From assembly GCA_030744755.1 (NCBI GenBank), contig JASLPY010000029.1:1-57472 (forward strand): DNA of 57,472 nucleotides. The letters are read 5' to 3'. Below are positions 48,696-57,395 of the stretch, one piece after another. Below the pieces are notes generated by a model, which was given only the letters and a program-made list of their open reading frames with translations, was not told the origin of the DNA and did no database searches. Made by a program: the position numbers and the translations under genes. Source of the stretch: Kiritimatiellia bacterium. GTDB taxonomy: Bacteria; Verrucomicrobiota; Kiritimatiellia; UBA8416; JADHWI01. The stretch's first letter is position 1. Each line of letters opens with the position of its first letter.

Positions 48696-50075
48696 TCAGT
48701 TATGCAGTTCAACGTCCAGAATTTCCAATCCAAAGTCTTTGTAAAGAGTGAGAATCCAGCACTCATGCAGCTCCAGGCCGATCGGTGACTCATGGTAGTG
48801 TTTGTGCCCCATGTCCCTTCCGAAATCCTTAAGCGGGATATCCACTTCAAAGTACTCTCCTTCGCCCGGGCTCGCTTTTATGGTCTTCTTCACGTGTGAG
48901 TACTTCCCCGCGAAGCCGCCCTTGCGGTGATTGGCTGTGAAGCCAATAACAACCATTGCATCCTCTCTCACTATGCCTTTGACCCTGATACTCGATCCGG
49001 CTTCCAGAATCGGTGTCGACGCGCGGGTGTCAAGCGCCGCTACGTAGATCAGAAAAGGGGGCTGTTTGCCATCGTCGCCCCGCCAGAGAAGCGGCCTTGC
49101 GCGAACACTGCTTGGTTTTCCGTTTGATGCATGGCGCAGTTCCCCGTAACCGACATCCCGCCTGAGGACCGCCTCCCATGTGGAGACGGAGTCCTTGTGC
49201 CGCTTGGGCTTGAACTCTGTCTGCTGTTCCAATGCCGCCACGATAACGTGGTCCGCCGGGACTTTGCTCGTGCTGCCGTCCGCAAGCCTTCGGACCTGGA
49301 TCAGGCCTTCTTTAACCCTGAGACTGGTCGACTGCTGCTCGCAGGCCACCTGGAATTTCGTTCCCAGAACTTCGGCTTCCGCGGTGCGAGTAATTACGCG
49401 CATCGGCTTGTCTTTCGGTTGGGGTTTGACATCTGCGAACATGTAACCCTCGCGGACGTGCAGGATCTTCTGGTGTTGATGCTCAGAGATAGTTACCTGG
49501 GATGAGCCCGAAAGGGATATCTTCGTGCCGTCGAGAAATTCACATTCAACCCACGAGTCGTGGTTCAGCGTTTCCAGCACTCCGCCATGGATCGGTGTAC
49601 CGATCTCCAGGTCACTCCTGACACGCCCGCCTCCGGTGGTCCACTGCACTGATCCGTTCAATGCCGTTACGCGGGCAATGGTTCTCGGGCCCGGCTCCAT
49701 GTTGTGGATAACGACTGTCGCCAGGAGCGCGACCGCAGCCGCAGCTACTGCAAGGTGCCAGGCTTTCAGCTGGAAGATTCCCGTACCTTCCTTCTTTGGC
49801 GGAGCGCATGGCAACCGGTGCATTACCTCGCCAATGAATTCTTCCCCCTCCGCGGGGAGCTTCGCCATGGTTTCTGCCACGAAAACATCCTGTTGCCATG
49901 TGCTCTCCTGCTCGTTCATTCCCAGGAGCCTGTGCGTTCTCAAGCTGTCGGCGGCAAGTTCAACAAGATGCTGATCATTTGCCAGCAGTTCACGCAGCTC
50001 GACGAGTCCCGTCTCATCAAGCTCGCCTTCGAGGTAATCAGTCCAGAGGACTCTGAAGCGTTCTCCTGTATTCAT
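48696..50075 (-). CDS. FecR-type membrane regulator of the ECF sigma factor
   Basis: 459 residues. An N-terminal cytoplasmic helical segment (FRVLWTDYLEGELDETGLVELRELL), one transmembrane helix (AWHLAVAAAAVALLATVVIH, about 106-125), and a periplasmic FecR domain (GGVLETLNHDSWVECEFLDGTKISL, LHVREGYMFADV, EVLGTKFQVACEQQSTSLRVKEGLIQV). A C-terminal beta domain of ~130 residues follows. It overlaps the sigma gene by 4 nt, the classical sigma/anti-sigma arrangement. Confidence 0.92.
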   Translation of the reverse strand: MNTGERFRVLWTDYLEGELDETGLVELRELLANDQHLVELAADSLRTHRLLGMNEQESTWQQDVFVAETMAKLPAEGEEFIGEVMHRLPCAPPKKEGTGIFQLKAWHLAVAAAAVALLATVVIHNMEPGPRTIARVTALNGSVQWTTGGGRVRSDLEIGTPIHGGVLETLNHDSWVECEFLDGTKISLSGSSQVTISEHQHQKILHVREGYMFADVKPQPKDKPMRVITRTAEAEVLGTKFQVACEQQSTSLRVKEGLIQVRRLADGSTSKVPADHVIVAALEQQTEFKPKRHKDSVSTWEAVLRRDVGYGELRHASNGKPSSVRARPLLWRGDDGKQPPFLIYVAALDTRASTPILEAGSSIRVKGIVREDAMVVIGFTANHRKGGFAGKYSHVKKTIKASPGEGEYFEVDIPLKDFGRDMGHKHYHESPIGLELHECWILTLYKDFGLEILDVELHN

Positions 50076-50665
50076 GATAGGCTGCCTTGCGCTGTCATCT
50101 TGCTTTCAATACAATCGTGAAGTTTCCTGCGAACTTTCCAAAGCTGTTTCTTCACTGCCGCGACAGAGCGTCCTGAGCGCTCTGCCATTACATCAAGCGG
50201 GATGCATTCATCGTAGCGCCAGGTAACAAACCTCCGCACATGTTCTCCCAGCGACTCCATGCAGGTTTTAAGGTGGTCCAATCGCATCACCTGGTGTTCC
50301 GGCGGCTCGTCCAGCCGTTTCTCCTGCTCGAGTTCCAGTAAATTCAGTTCATAACGGGCATGGTAGTCCGCAATGCGGCGCAAACGCGTTGTTTCCGTTT
50401 TCAACTGGTACCTGGCAATTGTGAACAGCCATGCCCCGAAATCTGTGCCGACGGAATAGTCGCTGATACGGCCGTATGCAGTCACGAAGGCCCTTTGAGC
50501 AATCTCCTCAACATCAATGCCCGGCGGCGCCTGTACTGCCAGCCATGCGCGCAACGGCCGTTCATATCGGCGAACAACTACCTCAAAAGGCGCGGTCTTC
50601 CCCTCCTGTACCTGTCTTACCGCCTTATCGACGGCTACATCATCAATTTCACTCTTATAGCTCAT
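50072..50665 (-). CDS. ECF-type RNA polymerase sigma factor
   Basis: 197 residues. Region 2 is seen around FEVVVRRYERPLRAWL, IDVEEIAQRAFVTAYGRI and FGAWLFTIARYQL; region 4 near the C-terminus has RRFVTWRYDECIPLDVMAERSGRSVAAVKKQL, a helix-turn-helix. No extra C-terminal domain. First gene of the operon with fecR, TolB-like, DUF362 and reductase genes, and it likely controls them in response to an envelope signal. The start codon follows AGGTAAGAAG. Confidence 0.93.
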   Translation of the reverse strand: MSYKSEIDDVAVDKAVRQVQEGKTAPFEVVVRRYERPLRAWLAVQAPPGIDVEEIAQRAFVTAYGRISDYSVGTDFGAWLFTIARYQLKTETTRLRRIADYHARYELNLLELEQEKRLDEPPEHQVMRLDHLKTCMESLGEHVRRFVTWRYDECIPLDVMAERSGRSVAAVKKQLWKVRRKLHDCIESKMTAQGSLS

Positions 50666-50974
50666 CTTCTTACCTGATATGGCAGTTAATTCACGAGGGT
50701 TACCCCTCTACCTCCTCGAAAACTTTGCATTTTAATGATAAAGGAATGGCCCCTGTACTGCCAGAACTCAATTACAGTACTGGTTATGGGGCAATGCGGG
50801 TATGGTGGAGGTGGAGGAGACGGAATTATGGGCATGGGCGGGCAAGCCTGGGGTAGTCCATCGGTTTCGAACGAAATGGTGTATCCCAATGAGTTGGGTT
50901 CAGCCGGCGGCAGTTGTGGCGGTGGCCGTTCGGTGGGAGGCAACATCGCCGAGTCACTGGAAGGCGACATCACC

Positions 50975-51072
50975 ATTGAGTCCGACTGGCTCAGCGAGCA
51001 TGTGGGGGTCATGCCGGAAGACTGCGTGAACGCATCTGCGAGAAACTGGAGGCCGGACTTCGGTCCCAGTGA
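50975..51072 (+). pseudogene. 3' remnant of a second WYL-like regulator
   Basis: In the frame ending with the TGA at 51070-51072 the plus strand gives RLRERICEKLEAGLRSQ, nearly the same end as the remnant at 20192. A one-base shift upstream would join SDWLSEHVGVMPED to LRERICEKLEAGL, a plausible WYL C-terminus. No complete gene remains. Confidence 0.4.
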
Positions 51073-51138
51073 TAGGGCCACCACCGCCACACGGTATGTA
51101 AGCCGCCCCTCGGCCCGCCCCCACTCACCTCAAGGAGC
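51014..51138 (-). repeat. Dispersed ~125-bp repeat, copy B
   Basis: Inverted relative to copy A at 20125-20250. Similarity continues about 65 bp past the shared stop codon, so it is not just protein conservation; the unit was probably copied as DNA. Confidence 0.8.
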
Positions 51139-51143
51139 AGTAC

Positions 51144-51587
51144 CTACACTGGGACGATGTCTCCTCGCTCACGAGCATGAGTTCTACCCTTATTCGACCG
51201 GCGTTCTCTGGCTATGTCGCCCGCGTCATTTAAGTCACCGGCAGCGCTGCCAGGAATCGGGGGTGCGGAACCGCCAGTCTTCGTGGAAGGACGACCTGTC
51301 AGTTTGCCTATACATTCGGAGAGTTCGCTCCGATCGAGAGCAGTGATCAAGGAAACATTGGCAACAGAATCCTTCGGTAGGCCGGTAACGTTGGCTTTTA
51401 ACAAGACGTTGCCGGGCGCATTCGCCCACTTCAGGTTGCTCGTCAGGGGAACACAGGTAATGGTTGCAATTCGGCTACGGTTCAGTGCATCACACTGGAC
51501 TACAACCACCGGCCGCCTGAAACCAGGCCCTGAACCGGTGGGTTCTCCGAGGTCGGCCCACCAGACCTCACCTTGACTGATTACCAT
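51144..51587 (-). CDS. MazF/PemK-family toxin with aberrant C-terminus
   Basis: 147 residues. Residues 1-98 are a good MazF endoribonuclease domain: GEVWWADLGEP, GPGFRRPVVVVQ, NRSRIATITCVPLTSN, LPKDSVANVSLITALDRS. The family normally ends soon after GKLTGR with a short helix (about 110 residues in total); here about 49 unrelated Gly/Ala/Asp/Arg-rich residues follow. The tail may come from a frameshift or from DNA joined to the gene 3' end next to the repeat copy B. If the final helix is needed, the toxin could be inactive. Overlaps the antitoxin gene by 7 nt. Confidence 0.85.
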   Translation of the reverse strand: MVISQGEVWWADLGEPTGSGPGFRRPVVVVQCDALNRSRIATITCVPLTSNLKWANAPGNVLLKANVTGLPKDSVANVSLITALDRSELSECIGKLTGRPSTKTGGSAPPIPGSAAGDLNDAGDIARERRSNKGRTHARERGDIVPV

Positions 51588-51817
51588 TCCACGTGCCGCA
51601 ATGCTCGGCGTGCGGCCCTCCGGGTGAAGTCATCGGACTCCGCTCCGACTTCATCAATAACGCTGTTCATAGTGGCTGTCACTTGATCCTCGTCATGTTG
51701 GACGACAAAGTCAGACAACGCACGTGCGTAAAGACGACTACGCGAGGTGTGGAGGCGACGCGCAAGACGCTCACCTTGCTGAAATACATCATCTGGTATT
51801 GATACTGCAGCTTTCAT
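51581..51817 (-). CDS. MazE/ChpI-type antitoxin (ribbon-helix-helix)
   Basis: About 78 residues starting at MKAAVSIPDDVFQQGERLAR, the usual beta-strand and first helix of ribbon-helix-helix antitoxins of this class, followed by TSRSRLYARALSDFV and an acidic toxin-binding tail. I choose the ATG at 51817; the longer frame adds 12 residues unlike the family. It would repress its own operon and neutralise the MazF-like RNase just downstream. Confidence 0.85.
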   Translation of the reverse strand: MKAAVSIPDDVFQQGERLARRLHTSRSRLYARALSDFVVQHDEDQVTATMNSVIDEVGAESDDFTRRAARRALRHVEW

Positions 51818-52139
51818 ACCAGTAGTATTACCCATTTCGGGGGTGGAGATCAAGGGTCATTTCTACACCAGCTTTCTGCTATGTACCTGATTTTCATAGC
51901 GTATCCGACATGTCTAAGGGTTGTTAGCGCTCTGTTCTGTGTGTGGGTGTGTGAGTACGTGGGTGCATGAGTGGCTGTCGAAATTTCCGGTAAAAGCACA
52001 TTCCATAATCTCCTTTGCCACAAAGCACCCCTCTGGTAACGTGATTGGCGGTCTTCCGCGTGACAACTGCGGCGCGGGATTCGCAGGGAACGATCTCAGG
52101 CAATCACGGATTGCTTACACAACAACGTGGAGACATGCT
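51818..52139. other. Divergent promoter region, toxin-antitoxin / secretion cluster
   Basis: About 320 bp between two divergently oriented operons. It should hold both promoters. It has a TG-rich stretch near 51938-51970, but I cannot point to a secure promoter or operator. Confidence 0.4.
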
Positions 52140-52412
52140 ATGCCACAGGCAATTATGGATCCCGAAGAAGTGCGTAACTTCGCCAATGAGTTGAAAAGAT
52201 TCAACAGCGACCTGCAGAGCAGGGTAACATCTTTACAGGCGCGCTTTGCTTCGCTTGGCGACACATGGCAGGACCAGGAACAGGAGAAGTTTGCCGAGGA
52301 GTTCCGCATGGCCATGAAGGCACTCAAGAAGTTCGTGGATGCTTCGAGCAGGCACACGCCTTACCTGCTGCGCAAAGCCCAACGCATCGAAGACTATCTT
52401 GGCCAGCGTTAG
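52140..52412 (+). CDS. WXG100-family (ESAT-6-like) protein
   Basis: 90 residues predicted as a helical hairpin. The turn is LGDTWQDQEQEKF (W43), the WXG100 landmark, although Gly is replaced by Asp (WQD). WXG100 proteins are dimeric substrates or components of type VII secretion systems. No clear YxxxD/E export signal is seen at the C-terminus. The ATG at 52140 gives the canonical size. It is the first gene of a four-gene cluster ending in an FtsK/SpoIIIE ATPase, the normal partner. Confidence 0.88.
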   Translation: MPQAIMDPEEVRNFANELKRFNSDLQSRVTSLQARFASLGDTWQDQEQEKFAEEFRMAMKALKKFVDASSRHTPYLLRKAQRIEDYLGQR

Positions 52413-52414
52413 TT

Positions 52415-52975
52415 ATGACAGTCCGAGCCAATGTTACATCTATAGACGCTGTCGAAGCGTTCAGGGCTAACCTTGTCCGCTACATGGAGCGCGCCAGGGC
52501 GACGTTGGATGAAGTCGACGCGGAGGTCGTCCGAACCAGGTTGTGGCTCGAAACAGACCAGAGAAACCACCTGGCGAAACAGGTGCGGCTTCGCGCAAGG
52601 CAACTCGAGGAGACCAGGCAAGCCCGGTTCAGCGCAAGGCTGTCGGCTTTCCGTGGAGAACAGTCGGCCCGGATGGCAGTCCTTCGGGCTGAACGATTGC
52701 TGAGAGACGCGGAGGAAAAAGTAAGAGTCCTGAAAAAGTGGTATCTTCAATACGACAACAGGGTTGAACCGCTGAAGAAACAGATCGATCGACTCCGCAA
52801 CGTGTTGGATTATGACTTGCCGAAAGCCATTGCGTATCTCGCAAACATGGTGAAGGTCCTGGACGAATACACGACAACGCCGCCCCCCGCGACGGATGGC
52901 CCGGTCATCGAAACAGAAGGCAGCACGGCCCTCTCCGATGAAACAGTTGATGGGCAGCCCGGAGCACAGCCATGA
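52415..52975 (+). CDS. Coiled-coil protein of the type VII-like cluster
   Basis: About 186 residues from the ATG at 52415, only 2 bp after the WXG100 stop; the longer frame from 52265 lies inside that gene. Nearly all helical with Arg/Glu-rich heptads (about 15-155), then a short Thr/Pro/Ser/Asp tail likely disordered. No signal peptide or membrane helix. I do not recognise a named family. Position and shape suggest a chaperone or structural partner of the WXG100 protein. Overlaps the next gene by 4 nt. Confidence 0.75.
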   Translation: MTVRANVTSIDAVEAFRANLVRYMERARATLDEVDAEVVRTRLWLETDQRNHLAKQVRLRARQLEETRQARFSARLSAFRGEQSARMAVLRAERLLRDAEEKVRVLKKWYLQYDNRVEPLKKQIDRLRNVLDYDLPKAIAYLANMVKVLDEYTTTPPPATDGPVIETEGSTALSDETVDGQPGAQP

Positions 52976-53184
52976 GCATGAACGCCAGCAAAGGACGGCT
53001 TGCCATGATGACGAAAGAGCTCTCGGCTGACTGGCATCGGACCCTCGAATACTGGAGAGATGAAAAGAGCCGGGGTTTCCAGAAAGAGTATCTTGAAGAC
53101 CTGTTCTGTGACGTGGATACTGCTGTAAAGGCTACAGATGAATTGGATAGTCTCATAGCGAGGATAAAGAAAGATTGTGAGTAG
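52972..53184 (+). CDS. Small helical protein of the type VII-like cluster
   Basis: 70 residues. The middle contains TLEYWRDEKSRGFQKEYLEDL, a Trp-x-Asp...Phe arrangement that faintly recalls the WXG turn, followed by a second helix (AVKATDELDSLIARIKKD). Overlaps both neighbours (4 nt before, 8 nt after), so it is surely translated with them. It may be a second, shorter substrate or an adaptor; the family is not recognised. Confidence 0.72.
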   Translation: MSMNASKGRLAMMTKELSADWHRTLEYWRDEKSRGFQKEYLEDLFCDVDTAVKATDELDSLIARIKKDCE

Positions 53185-56100
53185 TAACCTCGGCATAAGA
53201 GAAACGTTGGAGCTCCTGGACGGCCTGCGATCTGCCGTGACCAGCTTCACGGAGAAAGAGAAGAACCTTTCCCGCGCATTAGGAGCCAGGAGCGCCGCCG
53301 AACGCAGAGACATGGCCGAGGCCATAAAGGAAATCGAGCTCGAACTCTCCAAGGTGCTTGCAGAAGCAGAGGCCGAAAGGGATTCGGCTATCAGCAGATC
53401 CCAATCCCGATACGCGGCGCGTAAACCGAGGATCGGCATCGCCCACAGATCCAGCAAGCAAAAGCTCCTGGAGAGAATCGACAGCGACGAAGGACACCGT
53501 AAGTACGAACTTCAGAAACAGATGATGGACGCGGAACGAGCCTACCCGGAGAGCTGGGAACGTACCGATACCGAGTTCGAGGATTTCAGGAGGGAACTGG
53601 CGGAAATTGACCGGTCTCTCGGCAAACTGGAAAAGAACTGTAAACGGGCGTTCCGGGGCTATCCTTCCCTGCTGCGAATATCCGGCGACGGACAGGGCGG
53701 TGCTCAACCCGCGGAACCGGAGCCAGTCGACCAGCATGCCTTGCGTGACGCACTGCAGAAGCATATCCGGCAGACGGCAGATAAATTGGCCGATTTTAAA
53801 CGACAGCCACTTCCCTCAGTTTTCCGCATCCTTCCGCCATGGCTGGTGACCATGCTGATAATCGCCGCCGGCGCAGTCGTCGGTTTCGCAATGCACAACC
53901 GGGAGATTGCCCATGCTTCCTATTCAGGTGCCGCCATTGCCGCCGCGCTGCTGGCCGGTGCAGTTGGCCTGAATATCAGAGGACGACCGGCAGCGCAGGA
54001 AGCGGCTCCCGGCATTCTATCGGGGCTTGTTGAAGCACGCCGTCTGTATAAGGCCTGCGACGAAAGCTCTACAAGGAATCATGAGAAACAGCTCAAGCTC
54101 ATTGATGCCCGTTGCGAGAACAAGTTCGATGCCCTGGAAAACCAATGGGGTTCGGTTTCTGATTCCGCGGAAACAATGCGCCTGTCCTGTATCGAGAAAC
54201 TGGACGTGAAAGCTGCACGTGCGGCGGAAAAGAACGAACAACTGTTTCGCCTTACCCAGGAGCGAATTGAACGGGAACATTCTGATACAGTCGCACGCAT
54301 CAAACAGGAGGCCGAGGCAGCCAGAAAAGAACTCACCGACGCCTGCGAAAACGGAATCGCCGGATTTCGATCGGCTAACGAAGGTACATGGAAGGAACTC
54401 GCAGAGGAGTGGCGGAACAGGATTCATCCGATCTACGACGAGGTAACAAGGGCTGACGCGGCCGCCCGGAAATCCTTTCCCAACTGGGATGATGAATCTT
54501 TCTCGGACTGGAAAGCCCCGGCAACGTTTGCAAGGGCCGCAAAATTCGCGCATTTGGATGTCGACCTGAAACAGCTCTGCGGAGACCTGCCCGGTGACGA
54601 TCGTCTTGCTCTTCCGGGTACAGACCGTTTCAGCATGCCCCTTTGCCTGACTTTTCCTGACCAGGGGTCCGTTCTGTTCGAGACATGGAACTTCGGGCGC
54701 GACCAGGCGATAGCCACGCTCAACACTATCGTGCTCCGCCTGCTTGCCACCACATCGCCGAGTAAGCTCGGTTTCACCATTCTTGACCCGGTTGAGCTCG
54801 GACAGAACTTCGCCGGAGTTATGCACCTCGCGGACTATGAGGAAGCTCTCGTCAACAGCCGCATCTGGACTCAGCCGTCACATATTGAGCAGCGGCTGGC
54901 CGACCTGAACGAGCACATGGAGAAGGTTATCCAGATGTATCTCCGGAATGAATACGAAAACATTGCCCAGTACAACGAGCAGGCCGGAGAGATAGCGGAA
55001 AAGTACCATTTCCTTGTAGTCGCGGATTTCCCCGTTAACTTCACGGACATTGCTGCCCGGCGGCTTCTCAGCATTGCGGCAAGCGGGGCGAGGTGTGGCG
55101 TATACACGCTGATCCACTGGGATCACAGGCGGTCGGTCCCGCAGGATCTTGTTCCTGACGAACTGAGAAAGGGCAGCGTGTGCTTCAGCGGCCGGCAGAA
55201 CAGGTTCGTGCTTGCCGACAGGATACTCAAGGGAGTTACCCTTGAGCTGGATTCTCAACCCGCGCCGGATTTTGCCACAAAATTTCTTCATCGCGTTGGT
55301 GAATCCAGCGTGGATTCAAGCCACGTTGAAGTTCCCTTCTCGCATGTCGTCCCCGGTGATTCAGAACTGTGGTCGATAGATACATCGGAGGAGCTCCGTA
55401 TTCCCATAGGGCGCACCGGAGCGACCAAGCTGTTGCAGCTGGCTCTCGGTAAGGGAACCCGGCAGCATGCGCTCATAGCCGGGAAAACGGGGTCCGGCAA
55501 ATCGACACTTCTCCACGTGCTCATCACGAACCTCTCCCTCTGGTGCAGTCCTGAGCAGGTGGAGTTCTATCTTGTTGACTTCAAGAAGGGTGTAGAGTTC
55601 AAGTGCTATGCATCCAAGCACCTTCCCCACGCAAGAGTAATTGCCATAGAGAGCGACAGGGAGTTCGGGATGAGTGTACTCCAGCGTGTGGACGATGAAC
55701 TGAAGCGGCGCGGCGATATGTTCAGGGAGCTGGGCGTACAGGATATCCCAGGCTACAAGAGGGCCGGAGGGACTGAGCCCGTTCCCAGAACACTACTGAT
55801 AGTTGACGAGTTCCAGGAGTTCTTCGTGGAAGACGATAGAATCTCCCAGAACGCGGCCCTGCTTCTCGATAGAATCGTACGCCAGGGACGCGCATTTGGA
55901 ATTCATGTATTGCTGGGCTCCCAGACGCTTGGTGGAGCATATACGCTTGCTCGTACGACCCTGGGCCAGATGGTCATCCGCATTGCGCTGCAGTGCAGCG
56001 AGGCAGATTCCTATCTGATTATGGACGACAACAATCCGGCACCACGCCTCCTTTCGCGTCCGGGCGAAGCCATCTACAACGACTCCGCAGGAATGATCGA

Positions 56101-57061
56101 GGGTAACAGTCCGTTCCAGGTTGTATGGCTTCCCGACGAAGTCCGCGACTCCTTCCTCGACAAAGTGGTCACTCTGGCCGACGAACGCCCCGGAGAATAC
56201 CGTGGCCCGATCATCTTCGAGGGCAATGCGCCTGCCGATGTGCGCGACAACGAGCTCCTGGCAGAAAGCATCGGTACGCGGCCCGGCGAACGCCCCGGGG
56301 CCGCCCGTGTCTGGCTGGGTGCCCCGAACTCTATCAAGGGCCCAACGGAAGCCACGTTCCTGAGACAAAGCGGACACAACCTTCTCGTGGTCGGGCAGAG
56401 AGATGAAGCTGCACTTGCCACGATGGTGGTGTCAATGGTCGCGCTGGCTGCCCAGCATCCCGCAGGAACGGCGCGCTTCATATTGTTCGACGGAACCGCA
56501 CCTGGTTCAGCTCACAGGGAGCTTATCGGCAAAGTGATAGAGAACATGCGGCATGAAGTAACCGTGGTCAGCAATTCCGACACGGCCTCCGTGATGAAAA
56601 GCGTTGTCGCAGACATGACGGCAAGAGAGAATGACCCGGCAAACGCTGTCGCATCTACGTTCATCATGATCCTGGGTCTTCAGAAATTCAAGAAACTCCG
56701 TTTCGAAGAAGATTTCAGCTTTTCAATGGACGACAGCGACAGCGCCGATAACCCGGGGAGAAACCTGAACGAGATCATTTGCGAAGGCGGCAGTAATGGA
56801 ATCCATGTGATCGCAACGTGCGACACTTGCAACAACATCACTCGTTTTCTGAGTCGAAAAGCCCTTAGCGAATTCGAAATGCGCGTGCTGTTCCAGATGA
56901 GCGCCAACGATTCGGCAATGCTTATAGACAGCCCCAGGGCCAGCGGACTGGGCCTCCACCGGGCAATCTTCTATAACGAGCATGAAGGGTACACGGAAGT
57001 GTTCCGGCCATACGCCCTTCCCGGCGGCGACTGGATAGAAGAAGTTGGCGCAAGGCTTTGA
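53177..57061 (+). CDS. EssC-like FtsK/SpoIIIE secretion ATPase
   Basis: 1294 residues from a GTG start. Residues 1-210 are coiled coil, then two transmembrane helices (about 219-235 and 245-262), then a second coiled coil (about 280-440). A first FtsK/SpoIIIE ATPase domain follows with Walker A AGKTGSGKSTLL (near 769) and Walker B LLIVDEFQEFF (near 873). A second FtsK-like domain (about 1040-1290) lacks Walker residues (NLLVVGQRDEAALA), so it is probably regulatory. Forkhead-associated domains of Firmicute EssC are absent. This design matches the motor of type VII-like systems, not the DNA translocase FtsK, whose gamma domain is missing. Confidence 0.9.
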   Translation: MSSNLGIRETLELLDGLRSAVTSFTEKEKNLSRALGARSAAERRDMAEAIKEIELELSKVLAEAEAERDSAISRSQSRYAARKPRIGIAHRSSKQKLLERIDSDEGHRKYELQKQMMDAERAYPESWERTDTEFEDFRRELAEIDRSLGKLEKNCKRAFRGYPSLLRISGDGQGGAQPAEPEPVDQHALRDALQKHIRQTADKLADFKRQPLPSVFRILPPWLVTMLIIAAGAVVGFAMHNREIAHASYSGAAIAAALLAGAVGLNIRGRPAAQEAAPGILSGLVEARRLYKACDESSTRNHEKQLKLIDARCENKFDALENQWGSVSDSAETMRLSCIEKLDVKAARAAEKNEQLFRLTQERIEREHSDTVARIKQEAEAARKELTDACENGIAGFRSANEGTWKELAEEWRNRIHPIYDEVTRADAAARKSFPNWDDESFSDWKAPATFARAAKFAHLDVDLKQLCGDLPGDDRLALPGTDRFSMPLCLTFPDQGSVLFETWNFGRDQAIATLNTIVLRLLATTSPSKLGFTILDPVELGQNFAGVMHLADYEEALVNSRIWTQPSHIEQRLADLNEHMEKVIQMYLRNEYENIAQYNEQAGEIAEKYHFLVVADFPVNFTDIAARRLLSIAASGARCGVYTLIHWDHRRSVPQDLVPDELRKGSVCFSGRQNRFVLADRILKGVTLELDSQPAPDFATKFLHRVGESSVDSSHVEVPFSHVVPGDSELWSIDTSEELRIPIGRTGATKLLQLALGKGTRQHALIAGKTGSGKSTLLHVLITNLSLWCSPEQVEFYLVDFKKGVEFKCYASKHLPHARVIAIESDREFGMSVLQRVDDELKRRGDMFRELGVQDIPGYKRAGGTEPVPRTLLIVDEFQEFFVEDDRISQNAALLLDRIVRQGRAFGIHVLLGSQTLGGAYTLARTTLGQMVIRIALQCSEADSYLIMDDNNPAPRLLSRPGEAIYNDSAGMIEGNSPFQVVWLPDEVRDSFLDKVVTLADERPGEYRGPIIFEGNAPADVRDNELLAESIGTRPGERPGAARVWLGAPNSIKGPTEATFLRQSGHNLLVVGQRDEAALATMVVSMVALAAQHPAGTARFILFDGTAPGSAHRELIGKVIENMRHEVTVVSNSDTASVMKSVVADMTARENDPANAVASTFIMILGLQKFKKLRFEEDFSFSMDDSDSADNPGRNLNEIICEGGSNGIHVIATCDTCNNITRFLSRKALSEFEMRVLFQMSANDSAMLIDSPRASGLGLHRAIFYNEHEGYTEVFRPYALPGGDWIEEVGARL

Positions 57062-57395
57062 TATTCTGCCCCTGTTCTTTCACCCATTCTGTGGGTCTGC
57101 CACCTCTTGTCAAGACCCCACCGGGCTTCCCTAGCATTTTCCGCTGTTATGTGGAGTTGGGGATTATGTGGAGTAGATTCTGCACGTTCCAGTGAATGAG
57201 GTGTGACGCCACGGAGTTACTCAACATAATTGCGGGTGGTGATGGCCGAAAGTAGCCGGAATTGAACTGGCAGCATGCGAATTGAGGATTAGAACTGGAG
57301 AACGTAACCACCCGCGCTCCCGCGCTGGAGTTCCCGAGGACCACGCCTATGGCGTGGCCAGCACGGAGGTTAGAAGACAGGAGGAGACTCAGCTC
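57062..57395. other. Spacer after the secretion ATPase
   Basis: About 335 bp without a gene. ACCCA-TTCTG-TGGGT near 57082-57096 is a weak hairpin just after the ATPase stop. The paired direct repeats at 57147-57174 and short palindromic strings give it the look of a mobile-element end. Confidence 0.4.
57147..57174 (+). repeat. Pair of 11-bp direct repeats
   Basis: TTATGTGGAGT occurs at 57147-57157 and again at 57164-57174, giving a 17-bp period. Such spaced short repeats are typical of recombinase or transposase binding ends; no such gene is seen within the window. Confidence 0.5.

Larger units (their letters stand above)
50666..51143. other. Scar region upstream of the sigma operon
   Basis: About 480 bp without an intact gene. 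The left end must hold the promoter of the ECF operon. The plus-strand frame from 50735 is Gly-rich and looks artefactual. The right part contains copy B of the dispersed repeat and a decayed WYL-type C-terminus. Confidence 0.45.

Noticed and set aside
50686..51090. Minus-strand frame sharing SLGPKSGLQFLAD with the frame at 20123
   Set aside because: The shared peptide is the antisense reading of the DNA repeat; the sense reading (WYL-like C-terminus with stop) is more convincing.
50735..51346. Plus-strand 203-codon Gly-rich frame
   Set aside because: Composition shifts abruptly, there is no ribosome-binding site, and it runs through the repeat copy and the antisense of mazF; probably not a gene.
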